Assembly: GCF_003953935.1 (NCBI RefSeq)
Contig: NZ_RXLQ01000007.1
Location: 186,001 to 250,000, forward strand
Length of the DNA stretch: 64,000 nucleotides
Origin: Massilia atriviolacea
Lineage (GTDB): Bacteria > Pseudomonadota > Gammaproteobacteria > Burkholderiales > Burkholderiaceae_D
Reading direction: 5' to 3'
Part shown: piece by piece, positions 20,178 through 33,547 of the stretch
How positions within the stretch are numbered: the first letter of the stretch is position 1
Layout: the number at the start of each line of letters is the position of its first letter
Position numbers and translations under genes: made by a program
The notes under the pieces: generated by a model
Databases searched by the model: none
Told to the model about the DNA's origin: nothing
What the model saw: the letters and a program-made list of their open reading frames with translations, nothing else

Positions 20178-21044
20178 CTACTTCGAGGGCGTTTCGGATG
20201 ACACAGCCGGTGCGGCAGGCGTCGGGGCCGGGGCGGTCGGGGCGGCCGGGGCGGCATCGGTAGCCGGCGCGTCGTCGGCGTAGGCGGCGCGGATGCTCCT
20301 GGCGTCGGCCGGGCCTTCGTTGGCTTCCTTCAGCGCCTTGCGCGAACTTTCGCCGTCGAACACCTGGCTCTGGCGGCGCTGCAGGTAGCCGTCGCGGATG
20401 AATTCATAACGGTCGAGCGCGGCTTCTTCCATCAGGTTCGAGGCATCGAGCAGGTTGGCGCGCACATCGATCACGCGGATCGCGGTCCCGATGTTGCGGG
20501 TCGACGAGGGATCGACGTAAGACCAGCCGTTGGCGGCCATGTCGACCGGCAGGCCGCCGGTATCGCGCACGGTCGACGGGCCCAGCAGCGGCAGCATCAG
20601 GTAGGGGCCGCTCGGCACGCCCCAGTAGCCGAGGGTCTGGCCGAAGTCTTCATTGTGCTTTTTCAGGCCCGCTTCGGAAGCGATGTCGAACAGGCCGCCG
20701 ATGCCGAAGGTCGAGTTGAGGGCAACCCGGGTCCAGTCGGACATGCCTTGCTCGCCCTTGCCTTGCATCAAGTTGTTAGCGCCGGTCCAGACATCGGACA
20801 GGTTGCCGAAGAAATTGTTCACGCCGGTCTGCACGAAGCTCGGCAACACCTTCTTGTAGGCGGTGGCGGCCGGTTTCAGCGCGACCTGGTCGATCGTGTC
20901 GTTCACCTTGAACATGGTGCGGTTGAACGGTTCGAGCGGATCGCGCGGATTGTTGGTGGCGCAGCCGCTGAGGGTGGCGATGGCCGCCAGGGCGGCGGCG
21001 CTGGCGCGCCAGGTGGAGGCGCGGTTCGGCGTAGCGAAGGTCAT
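20178..21044 (-). CDS. mlaA: Outer-membrane lipoprotein MlaA (VacJ)
   Basis: 288-residue lipoprotein with lipobox LSGC at about residue 28. It removes misplaced phospholipids from the outer leaflet of the outer membrane. NPRDPLEPFNRTMFKVNDTID and SGPYLMLPLLGPSTVRDTGG are hallmark MlaA/VacJ segments. The C-terminal 40 residues are an Ala/Pro-rich tail longer than in E. coli. Unlike in E. coli, mlaA lies inside the mla operon, 5 bases after mlaD. Confidence 0.96.
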   Translation of the reverse strand: MTFATPNRASTWRASAAALAAIATLSGCATNNPRDPLEPFNRTMFKVNDTIDQVALKPAATAYKKVLPSFVQTGVNNFFGNLSDVWTGANNLMQGKGEQGMSDWTRVALNSTFGIGGLFDIASEAGLKKHNEDFGQTLGYWGVPSGPYLMLPLLGPSTVRDTGGLPVDMAANGWSYVDPSSTRNIGTAIRVIDVRANLLDASNLMEEAALDRYEFIRDGYLQRRQSQVFDGESSRKALKEANEGPADARSIRAAYADDAPATDAAPAAPTAPAPTPAAPAVSSETPSK

Positions 21045-21049
21045 TGCTC

Positions 21050-21514
21050 TTATTCCTTTCCGTCAGCGGCCTTGCTGTAGATGAACTGATTGATCAGGTC
21101 TTCCAGCACGGCGGCAGATTGAGTACTGTTGATCCGGTCGCCATTGACCAGATTGTTGGTGTCGCCACCCGCCTGGATTCCGATGTACTGTTCACCCAGC
21201 AAGCCGGCGGTGAGGATTTTGAGAGAGCTATCTTTTGGAAAGTGATAGCCCGTCTCCAGTTCCAAGGTTACCAGTGCCTGATAAGTTTTGTCATCAAACT
21301 TGATATCGCCGACGCGCCCGACCACCACACCGGCGCTTTTCACCGGCGCCTGCGGCTTGAGCCCGCCGATATTGTCGAACTTGCCCGTCACCAGGTAGGT
21401 CTTGCCGAAGGACAAAGTGCTCATATTCCCGGCCTTGAGGGCCAGGAACAGCAGCGCTGCCAGACCCAGCAGAACAAACAGGCCGACCCAGACGTCGATG
21501 GATTTACGTTGCAT
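21050..21514 (-). CDS. mlaD: MCE-domain protein MlaD
   Basis: 154 residues: one N-terminal transmembrane helix (WVGLFVLLGLAALLFLALKAG) and a single MCE domain (YLVTGKFDNIGGLKPQAPVKSAGVVVG). MlaD hexamers form the periplasmic ring of the MlaFEDB transporter. The gene lies between mlaE (52-base gap) and mlaA (5 bases). Confidence 0.96.
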   Translation of the reverse strand: MQRKSIDVWVGLFVLLGLAALLFLALKAGNMSTLSFGKTYLVTGKFDNIGGLKPQAPVKSAGVVVGRVGDIKFDDKTYQALVTLELETGYHFPKDSSLKILTAGLLGEQYIGIQAGGDTNNLVNGDRINSTQSAAVLEDLINQFIYSKAADGKE

Positions 21515-21566
21515 GTGATTTCCTCACTCTTGTTATGCGGCCTTGTGCGCCGCCAGATTCATGTAT

Positions 21567-22346
21567 TTAGTTGAACATCATCGCGGTCATCACGAAGTCC
21601 AGACCCCAGACGGTCAGCGACGCGATTACGACGGTACGGGTGGTGGCGCGCGACACGTCTTCCGGCGTCGGCTGGGCCTGGTAGCCCTGGAACAGCGCGG
21701 TAAAGGTAACGGCGATGCCGAACACAAAGCTCTTGATGATGCCGTTGACCACATCGTGCTGCACATCCACATTGGCCTGCATCTGCGACCAGAAGGCGCC
21801 TTCGTCGACCCCGATCAGCTGCACGCCGACCAGGTAGCCGCCGACCACCCCGACCGCGCTGAAGATGGTGCCGAGGATCGGCATCGCAATGACGCCGGCC
21901 CAGAAACGCGGCGCCAGCACGCGCTGCACCGGGTTAATCGCCATCATTTCCATGGCCGAAAGTTGCTCGCCGGCTTTCATCAAGCCGATCTGGGCGGTGA
22001 GCGAGGTACCGGCGCGGCCGGCGAACAGCAGCGCGGTCACGACCGGCCCGAGTTCGCGCACCAGCGCCAGCGCGACCACCTGGCCGAGTTTCTGTTCGGC
22101 GCCGTAGGGGGTCAGGGTGATATAACCCTGCAAGCCGAGCACCATGCCGACGAACAGGCCGGAGACGATGATGATCACCAGCGAGTAATTGCCGATGAAA
22201 TGAATCTGTTCGGCGATCAGGCCGGGACGGCGCAGTGCGCCGCCGGTCACGCCCAGCAGGGTGAAGAAGGAGCGCGTGGCGAAGCCGACGCTGGCGATAT
22301 TTTCGCGCACGGACTGGCCGATGGCGCCGAGGAAGTTAGCGATCAC
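21567..22346 (-). CDS. mlaE: Phospholipid ABC transporter permease MlaE
   Basis: 259-residue permease with a GTG start overlapping the mlaF stop by 4 bases. It has five to six hydrophobic helices and the MlaE/YrbE motif ELGPVVTALLFAGRAGTSLTAQIG. It forms the inner-membrane channel with the MlaF ATPase and the MlaD ring. Confidence 0.96.
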   Translation of the reverse strand: MIANFLGAIGQSVRENIASVGFATRSFFTLLGVTGGALRRPGLIAEQIHFIGNYSLVIIIVSGLFVGMVLGLQGYITLTPYGAEQKLGQVVALALVRELGPVVTALLFAGRAGTSLTAQIGLMKAGEQLSAMEMMAINPVQRVLAPRFWAGVIAMPILGTIFSAVGVVGGYLVGVQLIGVDEGAFWSQMQANVDVQHDVVNGIIKSFVFGIAVTFTALFQGYQAQPTPEDVSRATTRTVVIASLTVWGLDFVMTAMMFN

Positions 22347-23146
22347 TTGCGCTCTCCCAGGCCCAGGTCCTCGGCCAGCGACTTGCCGGGGTAATGGAAA
22401 GGCACGGGGCCGTCGGGTGCGGCGTTGACGAACTGCTTGACGTAAGGGTCTTCGGACACGCGCATGTCGGCCGGCGTACCCTGGGCAACAATCTTCCCAG
22501 CGGACATAAAGTACACATAATCAGCGATCGCAAAGCACTCGTGCACATCGTGCGACACCAGGATCGAGGTGGAGCCGAGTGCATCGTTGAGCCTGCGGAT
22601 CAGGTTGGCGGTAACGCCCATCGAAATCGGGTCGAGGCCGGCGAAGGGTTCGTCGTACATGATCAGTTCCGGATCGAGCGCGACGGCGCGGGCCACGGCC
22701 ACGCGGCGCGCCATGCCGCCGGAGATTTCGGCCGGTTTCAGGCGGGCGGCATTGCGCAGGCCAACCGCGTTGAGCTTGAGGAGCACCAGGTCGCGGATCA
22801 GTTCGTCGGGCAGGTCGGTGTGTTCGCGCAGCGGGAAGGCGACGTTTTCGAACACGGTCAGGTCGGTAAACAGGGCGCCGAACTGGAACAGCATGCCCAT
22901 CTTGCGGCGCAGGCGGTACAGGTTATCGGTGTCGAGTTCGTGGACGGTTTCGCCGGCCACGGTGACAGCCCCTTTCTGCGGACGGATCTGGCCGCCGATC
23001 AGGCGCAGCACCGTGGTCTTGCCGCAGCCGGAGCCGCCCATGACGGCCACGACCTTACCGCGTGGGAAGTCCATCCGGAGGTTCGACAAGATCGAACGGT
23101 CGCCGTAAGAAAAATGTAGATCGCGGATTTCGACAAGATTAGACAC
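22343..23146 (-). CDS. mlaF: Phospholipid ABC transporter ATPase MlaF
   Basis: 267 residues if it starts at the GTG at 23146 (MSNLVEIRDLHFSYGDR), which gives the family's usual length. An in-frame TTG at 23194 would add 16 residues and cannot be excluded; neither has a strong ribosome-binding site. Walker A is GGSGCGKTT (37-45), signature ISGGM (141-145), and Walker B LIMYDEP with Asp165-Glu166. It is the first gene of the long mla-his-tat block. Confidence 0.94.
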   Translation of the reverse strand: MSNLVEIRDLHFSYGDRSILSNLRMDFPRGKVVAVMGGSGCGKTTVLRLIGGQIRPQKGAVTVAGETVHELDTDNLYRLRRKMGMLFQFGALFTDLTVFENVAFPLREHTDLPDELIRDLVLLKLNAVGLRNAARLKPAEISGGMARRVAVARAVALDPELIMYDEPFAGLDPISMGVTANLIRRLNDALGSTSILVSHDVHECFAIADYVYFMSAGKIVAQGTPADMRVSEDPYVKQFVNAAPDGPVPFHYPGKSLAEDLGLGERK

Positions 23147-23237
23147 GGCGCTGTTCGTATTTGGGAATGGCGTATTGTAGTGCAGAAAGGGCAATCTCTG
23201 CTGAGGGGCCCCCGATCCACGGTGGGTACGCGAGGCC

Positions 23238-23267
23238 AGAATACAACACTACTGAACGGCGGGTCAG
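23238..23267 (-). promoter_or_regulatory. Candidate promoter of the mla-his block
   Basis: On the minus strand, CTGACC (23262-23267) and TATTCT (23238-23243) are separated by 18 bases and lie about 90 bases before the mlaF GTG. Matches to the sigma-70 consensus are moderate only. Position is the main support: nothing else between the repeat array and mlaF could drive the block. Confidence 0.35.
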
Positions 23268-23447
23268 ATATTTTCGCGGCTAAGTGCTTGTTTTTGTTGG
23301 GATAGAAGCCCAAAGAAAATTGGTTCGGAAGTGAACTTATTTCTCTTATCCAACAATGCGTTTATGTAACTTTACATTACTTCATGCATACAAGGACGGT
23401 GAAATCCGTCAAAAAAGAGACACTTTCACTGCACCTCCAGATGGAAA

Positions 23448-24186
23448 TGTCCACCCCGGTGCCAGGTCTGACAATCGGACACGGGCTCAGCCTCAGAAAA
23501 TCATTTTTTGGGTTAAAGCCGAGCTTGTGTCCGAAAGTCAGACCTGGCACCGAAGTGGACATGTTCGCTTTAAAAGCTGAGCTTGTGTCCACCCCGGTGT
23601 CAGGTCTGACAATCGGACACGGGCTCAGCTTCGAAAAACCATGTTTAGCTTTAAAGCTGAGCTTGTGTCTGAAAGTCAGACCTGGCACCGAAGTGGACAT
23701 TTTTAGCTTTAAAGCTGAGCTTGTGTCCGAAAGTCAGACCTGGCACCGAAGTGGACATGTTTACTTTAAAAGCTGAGCTTGTGTCCACCCCGGTGTCAGG
23801 TCTGACAATCGGACACGGGCTCAGCTTCGAAAAACCATGTTTAGCTTTAAAGCTGAGCTTGTGTCTGAAAGTCAGACCTGGCACCGAAGTGGACATTTTT
23901 AGCTTTAAAGCTGAGCTTGTGTCTGAAAGTCAGACCTGGCACCGAAGTGGACATGTTTAGCTTTAAAGCTGAGCTTGTGTCTGAAAGTCAGACCTGGCAC
24001 CGAAGTGGACATGTTTAGCTTTAAAGCTGAGCTTGTGTCTGAAAGTCAGACCTGGCACCGAAGTGGACATGTTTAGCTTTAAAGCTGAGCTTGTGTCTGA
24101 AAGTCAGACCTGGCACCGAAGTGGACATGTTTAGCTTTAAAGCTGAGCTTGTGTCTGAAAGTCAGACCTGGCACCGAAGTGGACAC
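23448..24186. repeat. Complex array of 58-bp and 80-bp repeats, 12 cores in two orientations
   Basis: Units begin GAGCTTGTGTC at 23521, 23579, 23659, 23717, 23775, 23855, 23913, 23971, 24029, 24087 and 24145; the steps are 58 bases except two of 80. In the 58-bp units the core reads AAAGTCAGACCTGGCACC and then GAAGTGGACAT. In the two 80-bp units, and in a divergent copy at 23448, the core is inverted (GGTGTCAGGTCTGACAATC). Most units carry the 12-bp palindrome AGCTTTAAAGCT in the linker. Block 23579-23774 (80+58+58) is repeated as 23775-23970. Since 58 is not a multiple of 3, it is not coding. It lies between the gltD stop and the mlaF promoter region. Confidence 0.95.
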
Positions 24187-24196
24187 GGGCTGTTCG

Positions 24197-25660
24197 TTAG
24201 CGCGGCAGGACCGATTCGCCCATCAGGAACTCGTCGACGGCGCGCGCGCACTGGCGGCCTTCGCGGATCGCCCACACCACCAGCGACTGGCCGCGCCGCA
24301 TGTCGCCCGCCACGAACACTTTCGGCACCGACGTCGCGTAGCAGCCGTCGCCCTCGGTTGTGGCCTTGGCGTTGCCGCGCGCATCTTTTTCCACGCCGAA
24401 GGCATCGAGCACCTGTTGTACCGGCGACACAAACCCCATGGCCAGCAGCACCAGGTCGGCCTTCATCTCGAATTCGGAATCCGGCACTTCGATCATCTTG
24501 CCGTCTTTCCACTCGACGCGGCAGGCGACCAGCTTCTCGACCTTGCCGCCCTTGCCTTCGAAACGCTTGGTGGCGACCGCCCAGTCACGCTCGCAGCCTT
24601 CTTCGTGCGAGGAGGAGGTGCGCAGCTTGGTCGGCCAGTACGGCCACACCAGCGGCTTGTTTTCCTGCTCGGGCGGCTGCGGCATCAGTTCGAACTGGGC
24701 CACCGACAGCGCGCCATGACGGTTCGAGGTGCCGACGCAGTCGGAACCGGTATCGCCGCCACCGATCACGACCACGTTCTTGCCGCTGGCCTTGATCTGG
24801 TCCTTGAGCTTGTCGCCGGCATTGACCTTGTTTTGCAGCGGCAGGAAATCCATGGCGAAGTGCACGCCCTTGAGCTCGCGCCCCGGCACCGGCAAGTCGC
24901 GCGGCTGCTCGGCGCCGCCCGCCATGACGATGGCGTCGAAGTCTTTTTCCAGGTCTTCCGGGAAAATCGTTTCCTTGGCCCAGTTATTGACCGAGGCGGG
25001 GAAGTCTTTGCCGACCAGCACGCTGGTGCGGAAGGTCACGCCTTCGGCTTCCATCTGCTTGACGCGCAAATCGATGTGGGACTTTTCCATCTTGAAATCG
25101 GGAATGCCGTAGCGCAGCAGGCCGCCGACGCGGTCGCTCTTTTCGAACACGGTGACAGCGTGGCCGACGCGCGCCAGTTGCTGCGCCGCCGCCAGGCCGG
25201 CCGGGCCGGAGCCGATGATCGCGACTTTTTTTCCGGTCACTTTTTCCGGCGGCTGCGGCACTACCCAGCCGTGTTCCCAGCCGGTATCGATGATCTTGTG
25301 CTCGATCGATTTGATGCCGACCGGGTCGTTGATGATGCCCAGGGTACAGGCCGACTCGCAGGGCGCGGGACAGACGCGGCCGGTGAATTCGGGGAAGTTA
25401 TTGGTCGAGTGCAGGTTTTCCAGCGCGGCGCGGTAATTGCCGTGAAAGACCAGGTCGTTCCAGTCGGGGATGATGTTGTTGACGGGACAGCCGCTATTGC
25501 AGAAAGGGATGCCGCAATCCATGCAGCGCGCCGCCTGCACCTTCGCTTGCGGGTCGCTCAGGTGCAGAACGAATTCCCTGTAGTTCTTGACCCGTGCCGC
25601 AGGCTCGAGATAGCCCTCGTCCTGACGCTTGAATTCCATGAAGCCGGTGATTTTACCCAC
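24197..25660 (-). CDS. gltD: Glutamate synthase small subunit
   Basis: 487 residues with a GTG start preceded by AAGGAAA. The FAD/NADPH-binding subunit passes electrons to GltB. N-terminal Fe-S cysteines are Cys46, Cys49, Cys54 and Cys58 ([14 protein letters not shown]) and Cys97, Cys101 and Cys105. The dinucleotide fold [13 protein letters not shown] is near residue 150. A second NADPH fold [13 protein letters not shown] follows. It lies 66 bases after gltB, and its 3' end abuts the repeat array. Confidence 0.97.
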   Translation of the reverse strand: MGKITGFMEFKRQDEGYLEPAARVKNYREFVLHLSDPQAKVQAARCMDCGIPFCNSGCPVNNIIPDWNDLVFHGNYRAALENLHSTNNFPEFTGRVCPAPCESACTLGIINDPVGIKSIEHKIIDTGWEHGWVVPQPPEKVTGKKVAIIGSGPAGLAAAQQLARVGHAVTVFEKSDRVGGLLRYGIPDFKMEKSHIDLRVKQMEAEGVTFRTSVLVGKDFPASVNNWAKETIFPEDLEKDFDAIVMAGGAEQPRDLPVPGRELKGVHFAMDFLPLQNKVNAGDKLKDQIKASGKNVVVIGGGDTGSDCVGTSNRHGALSVAQFELMPQPPEQENKPLVWPYWPTKLRTSSSHEEGCERDWAVATKRFEGKGGKVEKLVACRVEWKDGKMIEVPDSEFEMKADLVLLAMGFVSPVQQVLDAFGVEKDARGNAKATTEGDGCYATSVPKVFVAGDMRRGQSLVVWAIREGRQCARAVDEFLMGESVLPR

Positions 25661-25684
25661 GATGTTTTTCCTTGTGTTCTATGC

Positions 25685-25705
25685 GGCGGGCGCCTGGCGC
25701 CCGCC
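25685..25705. other. Intergenic hairpin between gltB and gltD
   Basis: GGCGGGCGCC (25685-25694) and GGCGCCCGCC (25696-25705) are exact reverse complements and can form an 8-bp stem with a 5-base loop. No T-tract follows on the minus strand. It could stabilise the gltB message or tune the gltB:gltD ratio. Confidence 0.6.
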
Positions 25706-25726
25706 CGGACTGTCTTGAGCGCGCTC

Positions 25727-30481
<4,755 letters not shown>

Positions 30482-30682
30482 GCGCATTCTCCACAGCTTT
30501 TTAAAATCGAACACCAACATTAGTGCAATGCAGCAGAATGGGCAAGCGGATTAATTAGGGTCGGAGTCGAATTAATTCAGCTCGCGTCGCTCGGAAAATT
30601 AAATAGGGACATAGTCGATGGATTTGGCGTTGCAGGCATGCCGGCTTGGGGAAATGGGCTGTTTTGCCCATTTCCGCAGGCC
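30482..30682. other. Intergenic region upstream of gltB with two flanking motifs of the RAYT element
   Basis: A region without a gene between gltB and the transposase terminator. Two related motifs occur in the same orientation: ATTAATTAGGGTCGGAGTC (30550-30568) and ATTAAATAGGGACATAGTC (30598-30616). Both match inverted copies on the far side of the transposase. The gltB promoter must also be here, but I cannot place it confidently. Confidence 0.5.
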
Positions 30683-30706
30683 AAAAAAAACGCCCCGAAG
30701 GGCGTT
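30683..30706 (-). terminator. Strong intrinsic terminator of the transposase gene
   Basis: On the minus strand, AACGCCC and GGGCGTT pair around a stable TTCG tetraloop (stem 30689-30695 with 30700-30706), followed by eight T residues (30683-30690 on the plus strand as A). It starts 1 base after the stop codon. Confidence 0.9.
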
Positions 30707-30707
30707 G

Positions 30708-31409
30708 TCAAAGGGCCGGAGCCTTGATTTTGAACGGTCTGCCGCGCTTGGCGGGGAGCACCTGCCGTTTGGCGCGGTGTTGCAATTCTGTCTTAAAAGC
30801 ATCGGAGCCCAGGGGCCAGCCCTTGAGTACGGCGCCGTCGATCCGGTCGAGCTGCTCGCGGGTCAGGGCTGGACGGCTCAGTTCGATGTAAGCGGCTTCG
30901 CGCTGGAAGGGCGTGTTGCCCAGGGCCCAGTACAGGGCGTGGTCGGTGATCAGCCTGTCGGGCTGGGCGCCGGCGTGGTGGGGGTAGCTCGACCAGGGGT
31001 AGTTCAGGGGATCGGACACCAGCTCGCTGCGCACCGGATTGTGTTCTATATAGCGGCTGCAAAGCAGGAAGTAGGCGGCGGCGTCGATCGGCGAGGTTTT
31101 GAAGCGCCCCTGGAACAGGCCGCCGCTGCGGCCGTACTTGGCGTTGAACCAGGGAACGTAATAGCGGCCGACCCGCTGCATGGTCTGGGCCAGGCCTTCC
31201 ACGGTCGAGGGCGAGGCCAGCAGGTGCAGGTGGTTGGGCATCAGCACATAGGCGTGGATGGCGACCTTGAATTCCCTGGCGCTGTCGTTCAGCCAGCCGA
31301 GAAAGCGCTGGTAGTCCTCGGCCTCGCGGAAAATCGGCTGGCGGTCGTTGCCATGCTGGATGATGTGGTGCGGCTGATTGGGAATGACGAGACGGGGAAG
31401 ACGGGCCAT
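30708..31409 (-). CDS. REP-associated tyrosine transposase (RAYT), IS200-like
   Basis: 233 residues from the ATG at 31409 (MARLPRLVIPNQPHHIIQHGNDRQPIF); a longer frame to 31439 is less likely. Y1 HUH single-strand endonuclease: the metal-binding HLH is at residues 60-62 (MPNHLHLL), and a catalytic Tyr is probable at 83 or 84 in GRYYVPWFNAKYGRSGGLFQGRF. RAYTs process REP-type palindromes rather than whole insertion sequences. The frame looks intact. It is flanked by paired motifs and has its own terminator, so it is an independent unit. Confidence 0.88.
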   Translation of the reverse strand: MARLPRLVIPNQPHHIIQHGNDRQPIFREAEDYQRFLGWLNDSAREFKVAIHAYVLMPNHLHLLASPSTVEGLAQTMQRVGRYYVPWFNAKYGRSGGLFQGRFKTSPIDAAAYFLLCSRYIEHNPVRSELVSDPLNYPWSSYPHHAGAQPDRLITDHALYWALGNTPFQREAAYIELSRPALTREQLDRIDGAVLKGWPLGSDAFKTELQHRAKRQVLPAKRGRPFKIKAPAL

Positions 31410-31543
31410 GGCGGTACGCAATTGAACGGATCGCGCCATGTTACCGCATCGGCGCGACTCTGTCCCTGATTAAAAAGGGATGCATCGCCAACCGTCCCGG
31501 CTCTGTCCCTGTTTAATCGACAATGTAACCGTTTACGTCGCGC

Positions 31544-32227
31544 TTACGCGAGTGTGAAGCCGGCGGACAGGCTGTAGCCTTCCCCGTAGGCGCTGCGCAG
31601 GGGCAGGTCCTGGCCGAGGCCGGAACGGGCTTTCTTGCGCAGGCGGTAGACCAGCATGTCGACCCGGCGGCTGGCATCGGGATCGTCGCCGCCCATGCCG
31701 GCCACGATCACCTGGCGCGGCACGGGACGGGTGTTGAGCGTGAGCAGGTGCAGGAAGTTGCATTCCTTTTCGGTCAGGTCGATCACCGCCCCCATCAGTT
31801 CGAGCTGGCGCGCGCTGACGCGCAAGGTCCACTTGCTCGGCAGCTGGGCCGCCGGCTCGGGCGGACGCACGCGCCGGTCCAGCGCCTCGATGTGCGCTGC
31901 CAGTTCCGGAAACTTGATCGGCTTGGTCAGGTAATGGTCGGCGCCCAGGCGCAGACCGAGGATGCGGTTGTCGAAGGCGACCCTGCCGGTCAGCACCAGC
32001 AGGCCGATTTCGGGATACAGCTGGCGCATGCGCGGGATCACGTTGAAACCGTCTTCGTCGGGCAAGCCGAGGTCGAGCACGACCACGGCGGTCGGCGTCT
32101 TGGTCAGCGCCGCCCACATCTCGGCGGCGGTGGTCGCGATCATGACTTCATGGTTGAGTTCCGTCAGAAACTCCGCCATATCGCCGGCGTAGTCGCCGTT
32201 GTCCTCAACAATCAATATCTGCGTCAT
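31544..32227 (-). CDS. OmpR-type response regulator
   Basis: 227 residues: a receiver domain with phosphoacceptor Asp52 (VVVLDLGLPDEDG) and conserved Lys102 (YLTKPIK). A winged-helix DNA-binding domain follows from about residue 130, with a recognisable EKECNFLHLL segment and C-terminal hairpin AYGEGYSL. It starts 44 bases after the histidine kinase gene and is surely its partner. Target genes are unknown. Confidence 0.92.
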   Translation of the reverse strand: MTQILIVEDNGDYAGDMAEFLTELNHEVMIATTAAEMWAALTKTPTAVVVLDLGLPDEDGFNVIPRMRQLYPEIGLLVLTGRVAFDNRILGLRLGADHYLTKPIKFPELAAHIEALDRRVRPPEPAAQLPSKWTLRVSARQLELMGAVIDLTEKECNFLHLLTLNTRPVPRQVIVAGMGGDDPDASRRVDMLVYRLRKKARSGLGQDLPLRSAYGEGYSLSAGFTLA

Positions 32228-32271
32228 GGGTTGGCCATTTTCTTCATTTCATTACCCCGTGCGTAGAATCC

Positions 32272-33459
32272 CTACTTGCGCGCGGTGCCTTCCCTAGTAT
32301 GTTGATTACCGGAATTATCACTGTTGCTACCAACTGGCGCAACTGTTTTCCCCGCCGCCCGTTGCGCGGGGAGCCAGATTTTGAACACGGCGCCCGACGA
32401 TGGCCCGTTTTGGACGTCGATCGTACCGCCGTGCACCTCGATCACCGAACGCGCCATATACAGGCCCAGTCCGGAACCCTGGCCGACGGCGTTGCTCCCA
32501 CGATACCCCTTGTCGAAAATCGTGGCAATCTCCGCTGCCGGCACACCGTTGCCCCGATCGCGTACCGACAGTGCGATGCCGTCCGCCGTGGCGTGCCCGG
32601 CCAGGAGAATCGGCTGTCCGGGCGGCGAATATTGCAGTGCGTTATCGACCAACACCTTCAAGGCCAAGCGTAGCGCGGACGGCTGGGCCCGGATCAAGGG
32701 GGGCAAGCCGCTACGCTCGACAAGCGCCTGGCCGCCGGCCGCGCCGACCTGGGCCGCCGCTTCCTCCAGCAACAGCGCGGGAGAGACGCTGTCCGGCTGG
32801 CGCTTGCTGCCGATCTCGTCCATACGGTCGGGCGACAGGTACTGGTCGAGCATGCCGATCAGCCGGTCCACCGCCGCCTGGATCTTGCGGTAGCGCTGGC
32901 GGGTCGGCTCGTCGGCCTGCGTCGCGGTCGCTTCCAGGCGCTGGACGGCGCCGTCGATGGTCGACAGGGGCGTGCGGAATTCATGGTTCAGCATGCTGGC
33001 GAAGCGGCGTTTTTCATCGGCACGTGCGCGCTCGGCCGTGGCATCGCGCAGCACGCCGACCAGGGCGCCGGGCTTGCCGCCGGCATCGCTCAGCAGGGTC
33101 GAACGGACCTCGACCGGCACCATGCCCCCATCCGGACGCACGAGCTCGAAGTGGCGCAGCAGCTCGCGCCGGCTCAGGTCGCCCGCCGCAAACCGGGCCA
33201 GCCGTTCGGGCAGCCCGGCGCACAGGGCGCTCAGCGGCGCATCGGCGTCCTGGCTGGCCAGTTGCCTTGCGACATAGGCAGCGTCGTAGCCGAGCAGCTC
33301 GCGGACCGAGGGGCTGATGTAGCACAAGGCACCGGAGGCGGCGTCGACGATCCAGGCCACATCGCCGCGCAGCTCGGCGATGGCGCGAAATTGTTCCACG
33401 AGCGCATTGTCGCTCGGCCGCACCGACCCTTGGCTTGCCTCGCCGACACTGTTATCCAT
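32272..33459 (-). CDS. Soluble PAS-domain sensor histidine kinase
   Basis: 395 residues with no transmembrane segment, so a cytoplasmic sensor. A PAS domain (about 25-145) is followed by HisKA with His159 (MLNHEFRTPLS). The HATPase domain has an N box (LVDNALQYSPPGQ) and glycine boxes DRGNGVP and GQGSGLGL. The signal is likely internal, for example a small molecule, redox state or a protein partner. It lies 88 bases after the SNF2 helicase gene on the same strand. Confidence 0.92.
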   Translation of the reverse strand: MDNSVGEASQGSVRPSDNALVEQFRAIAELRGDVAWIVDAASGALCYISPSVRELLGYDAAYVARQLASQDADAPLSALCAGLPERLARFAAGDLSRRELLRHFELVRPDGGMVPVEVRSTLLSDAGGKPGALVGVLRDATAERARADEKRRFASMLNHEFRTPLSTIDGAVQRLEATATQADEPTRQRYRKIQAAVDRLIGMLDQYLSPDRMDEIGSKRQPDSVSPALLLEEAAAQVGAAGGQALVERSGLPPLIRAQPSALRLALKVLVDNALQYSPPGQPILLAGHATADGIALSVRDRGNGVPAAEIATIFDKGYRGSNAVGQGSGLGLYMARSVIEVHGGTIDVQNGPSSGAVFKIWLPAQRAAGKTVAPVGSNSDNSGNQHTREGTARK

Positions 33460-33547
33460 GGAACGCTTTCGCTAATTGTTCAAAATGAGACTCCGCTAGT
33501 ATATCGCCAACGTTGCAGTAAAGTATATGAACACCAATCTGACACGG

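Larger units (their letters stand above)
30550..31516 (-). mobile_element. REP-associated tyrosine transposase element with paired flanking motifs
   Basis: The unit consists of the transposase gene and its terminator, flanked by two motif copies on each side. The left copies at 30550-30568 and 30598-30616 read ATTAAnnAGGGnC; the right copies at 31456-31473 and 31499-31516 are in inverse orientation (GACTCTGTCCCTGATTAA and GGCTCTGTCCCTGTTTAAT). Paired inverted motifs around a single-copy HUH transposase are the usual arrangement of RAYT genes. The exact element ends are not defined and no target duplication is seen. Confidence 0.65.

Noticed and set aside
23384-23960. Short open frames inside the repeat array with repeated peptide
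   Set aside because: The repeat period of 58 bases shifts frame each unit, there are no ribosome-binding sites, and the peptides are only translated repeats.
23579-23970. Invertible promoter switch within the array
   Set aside because: The two orientations carry fixed sequence differences, and no site-specific recombinase is encoded nearby.
23448-24186. CRISPR array
   Set aside because: Units are contiguous without unique spacers, they occur in both orientations, and no cas genes are near.
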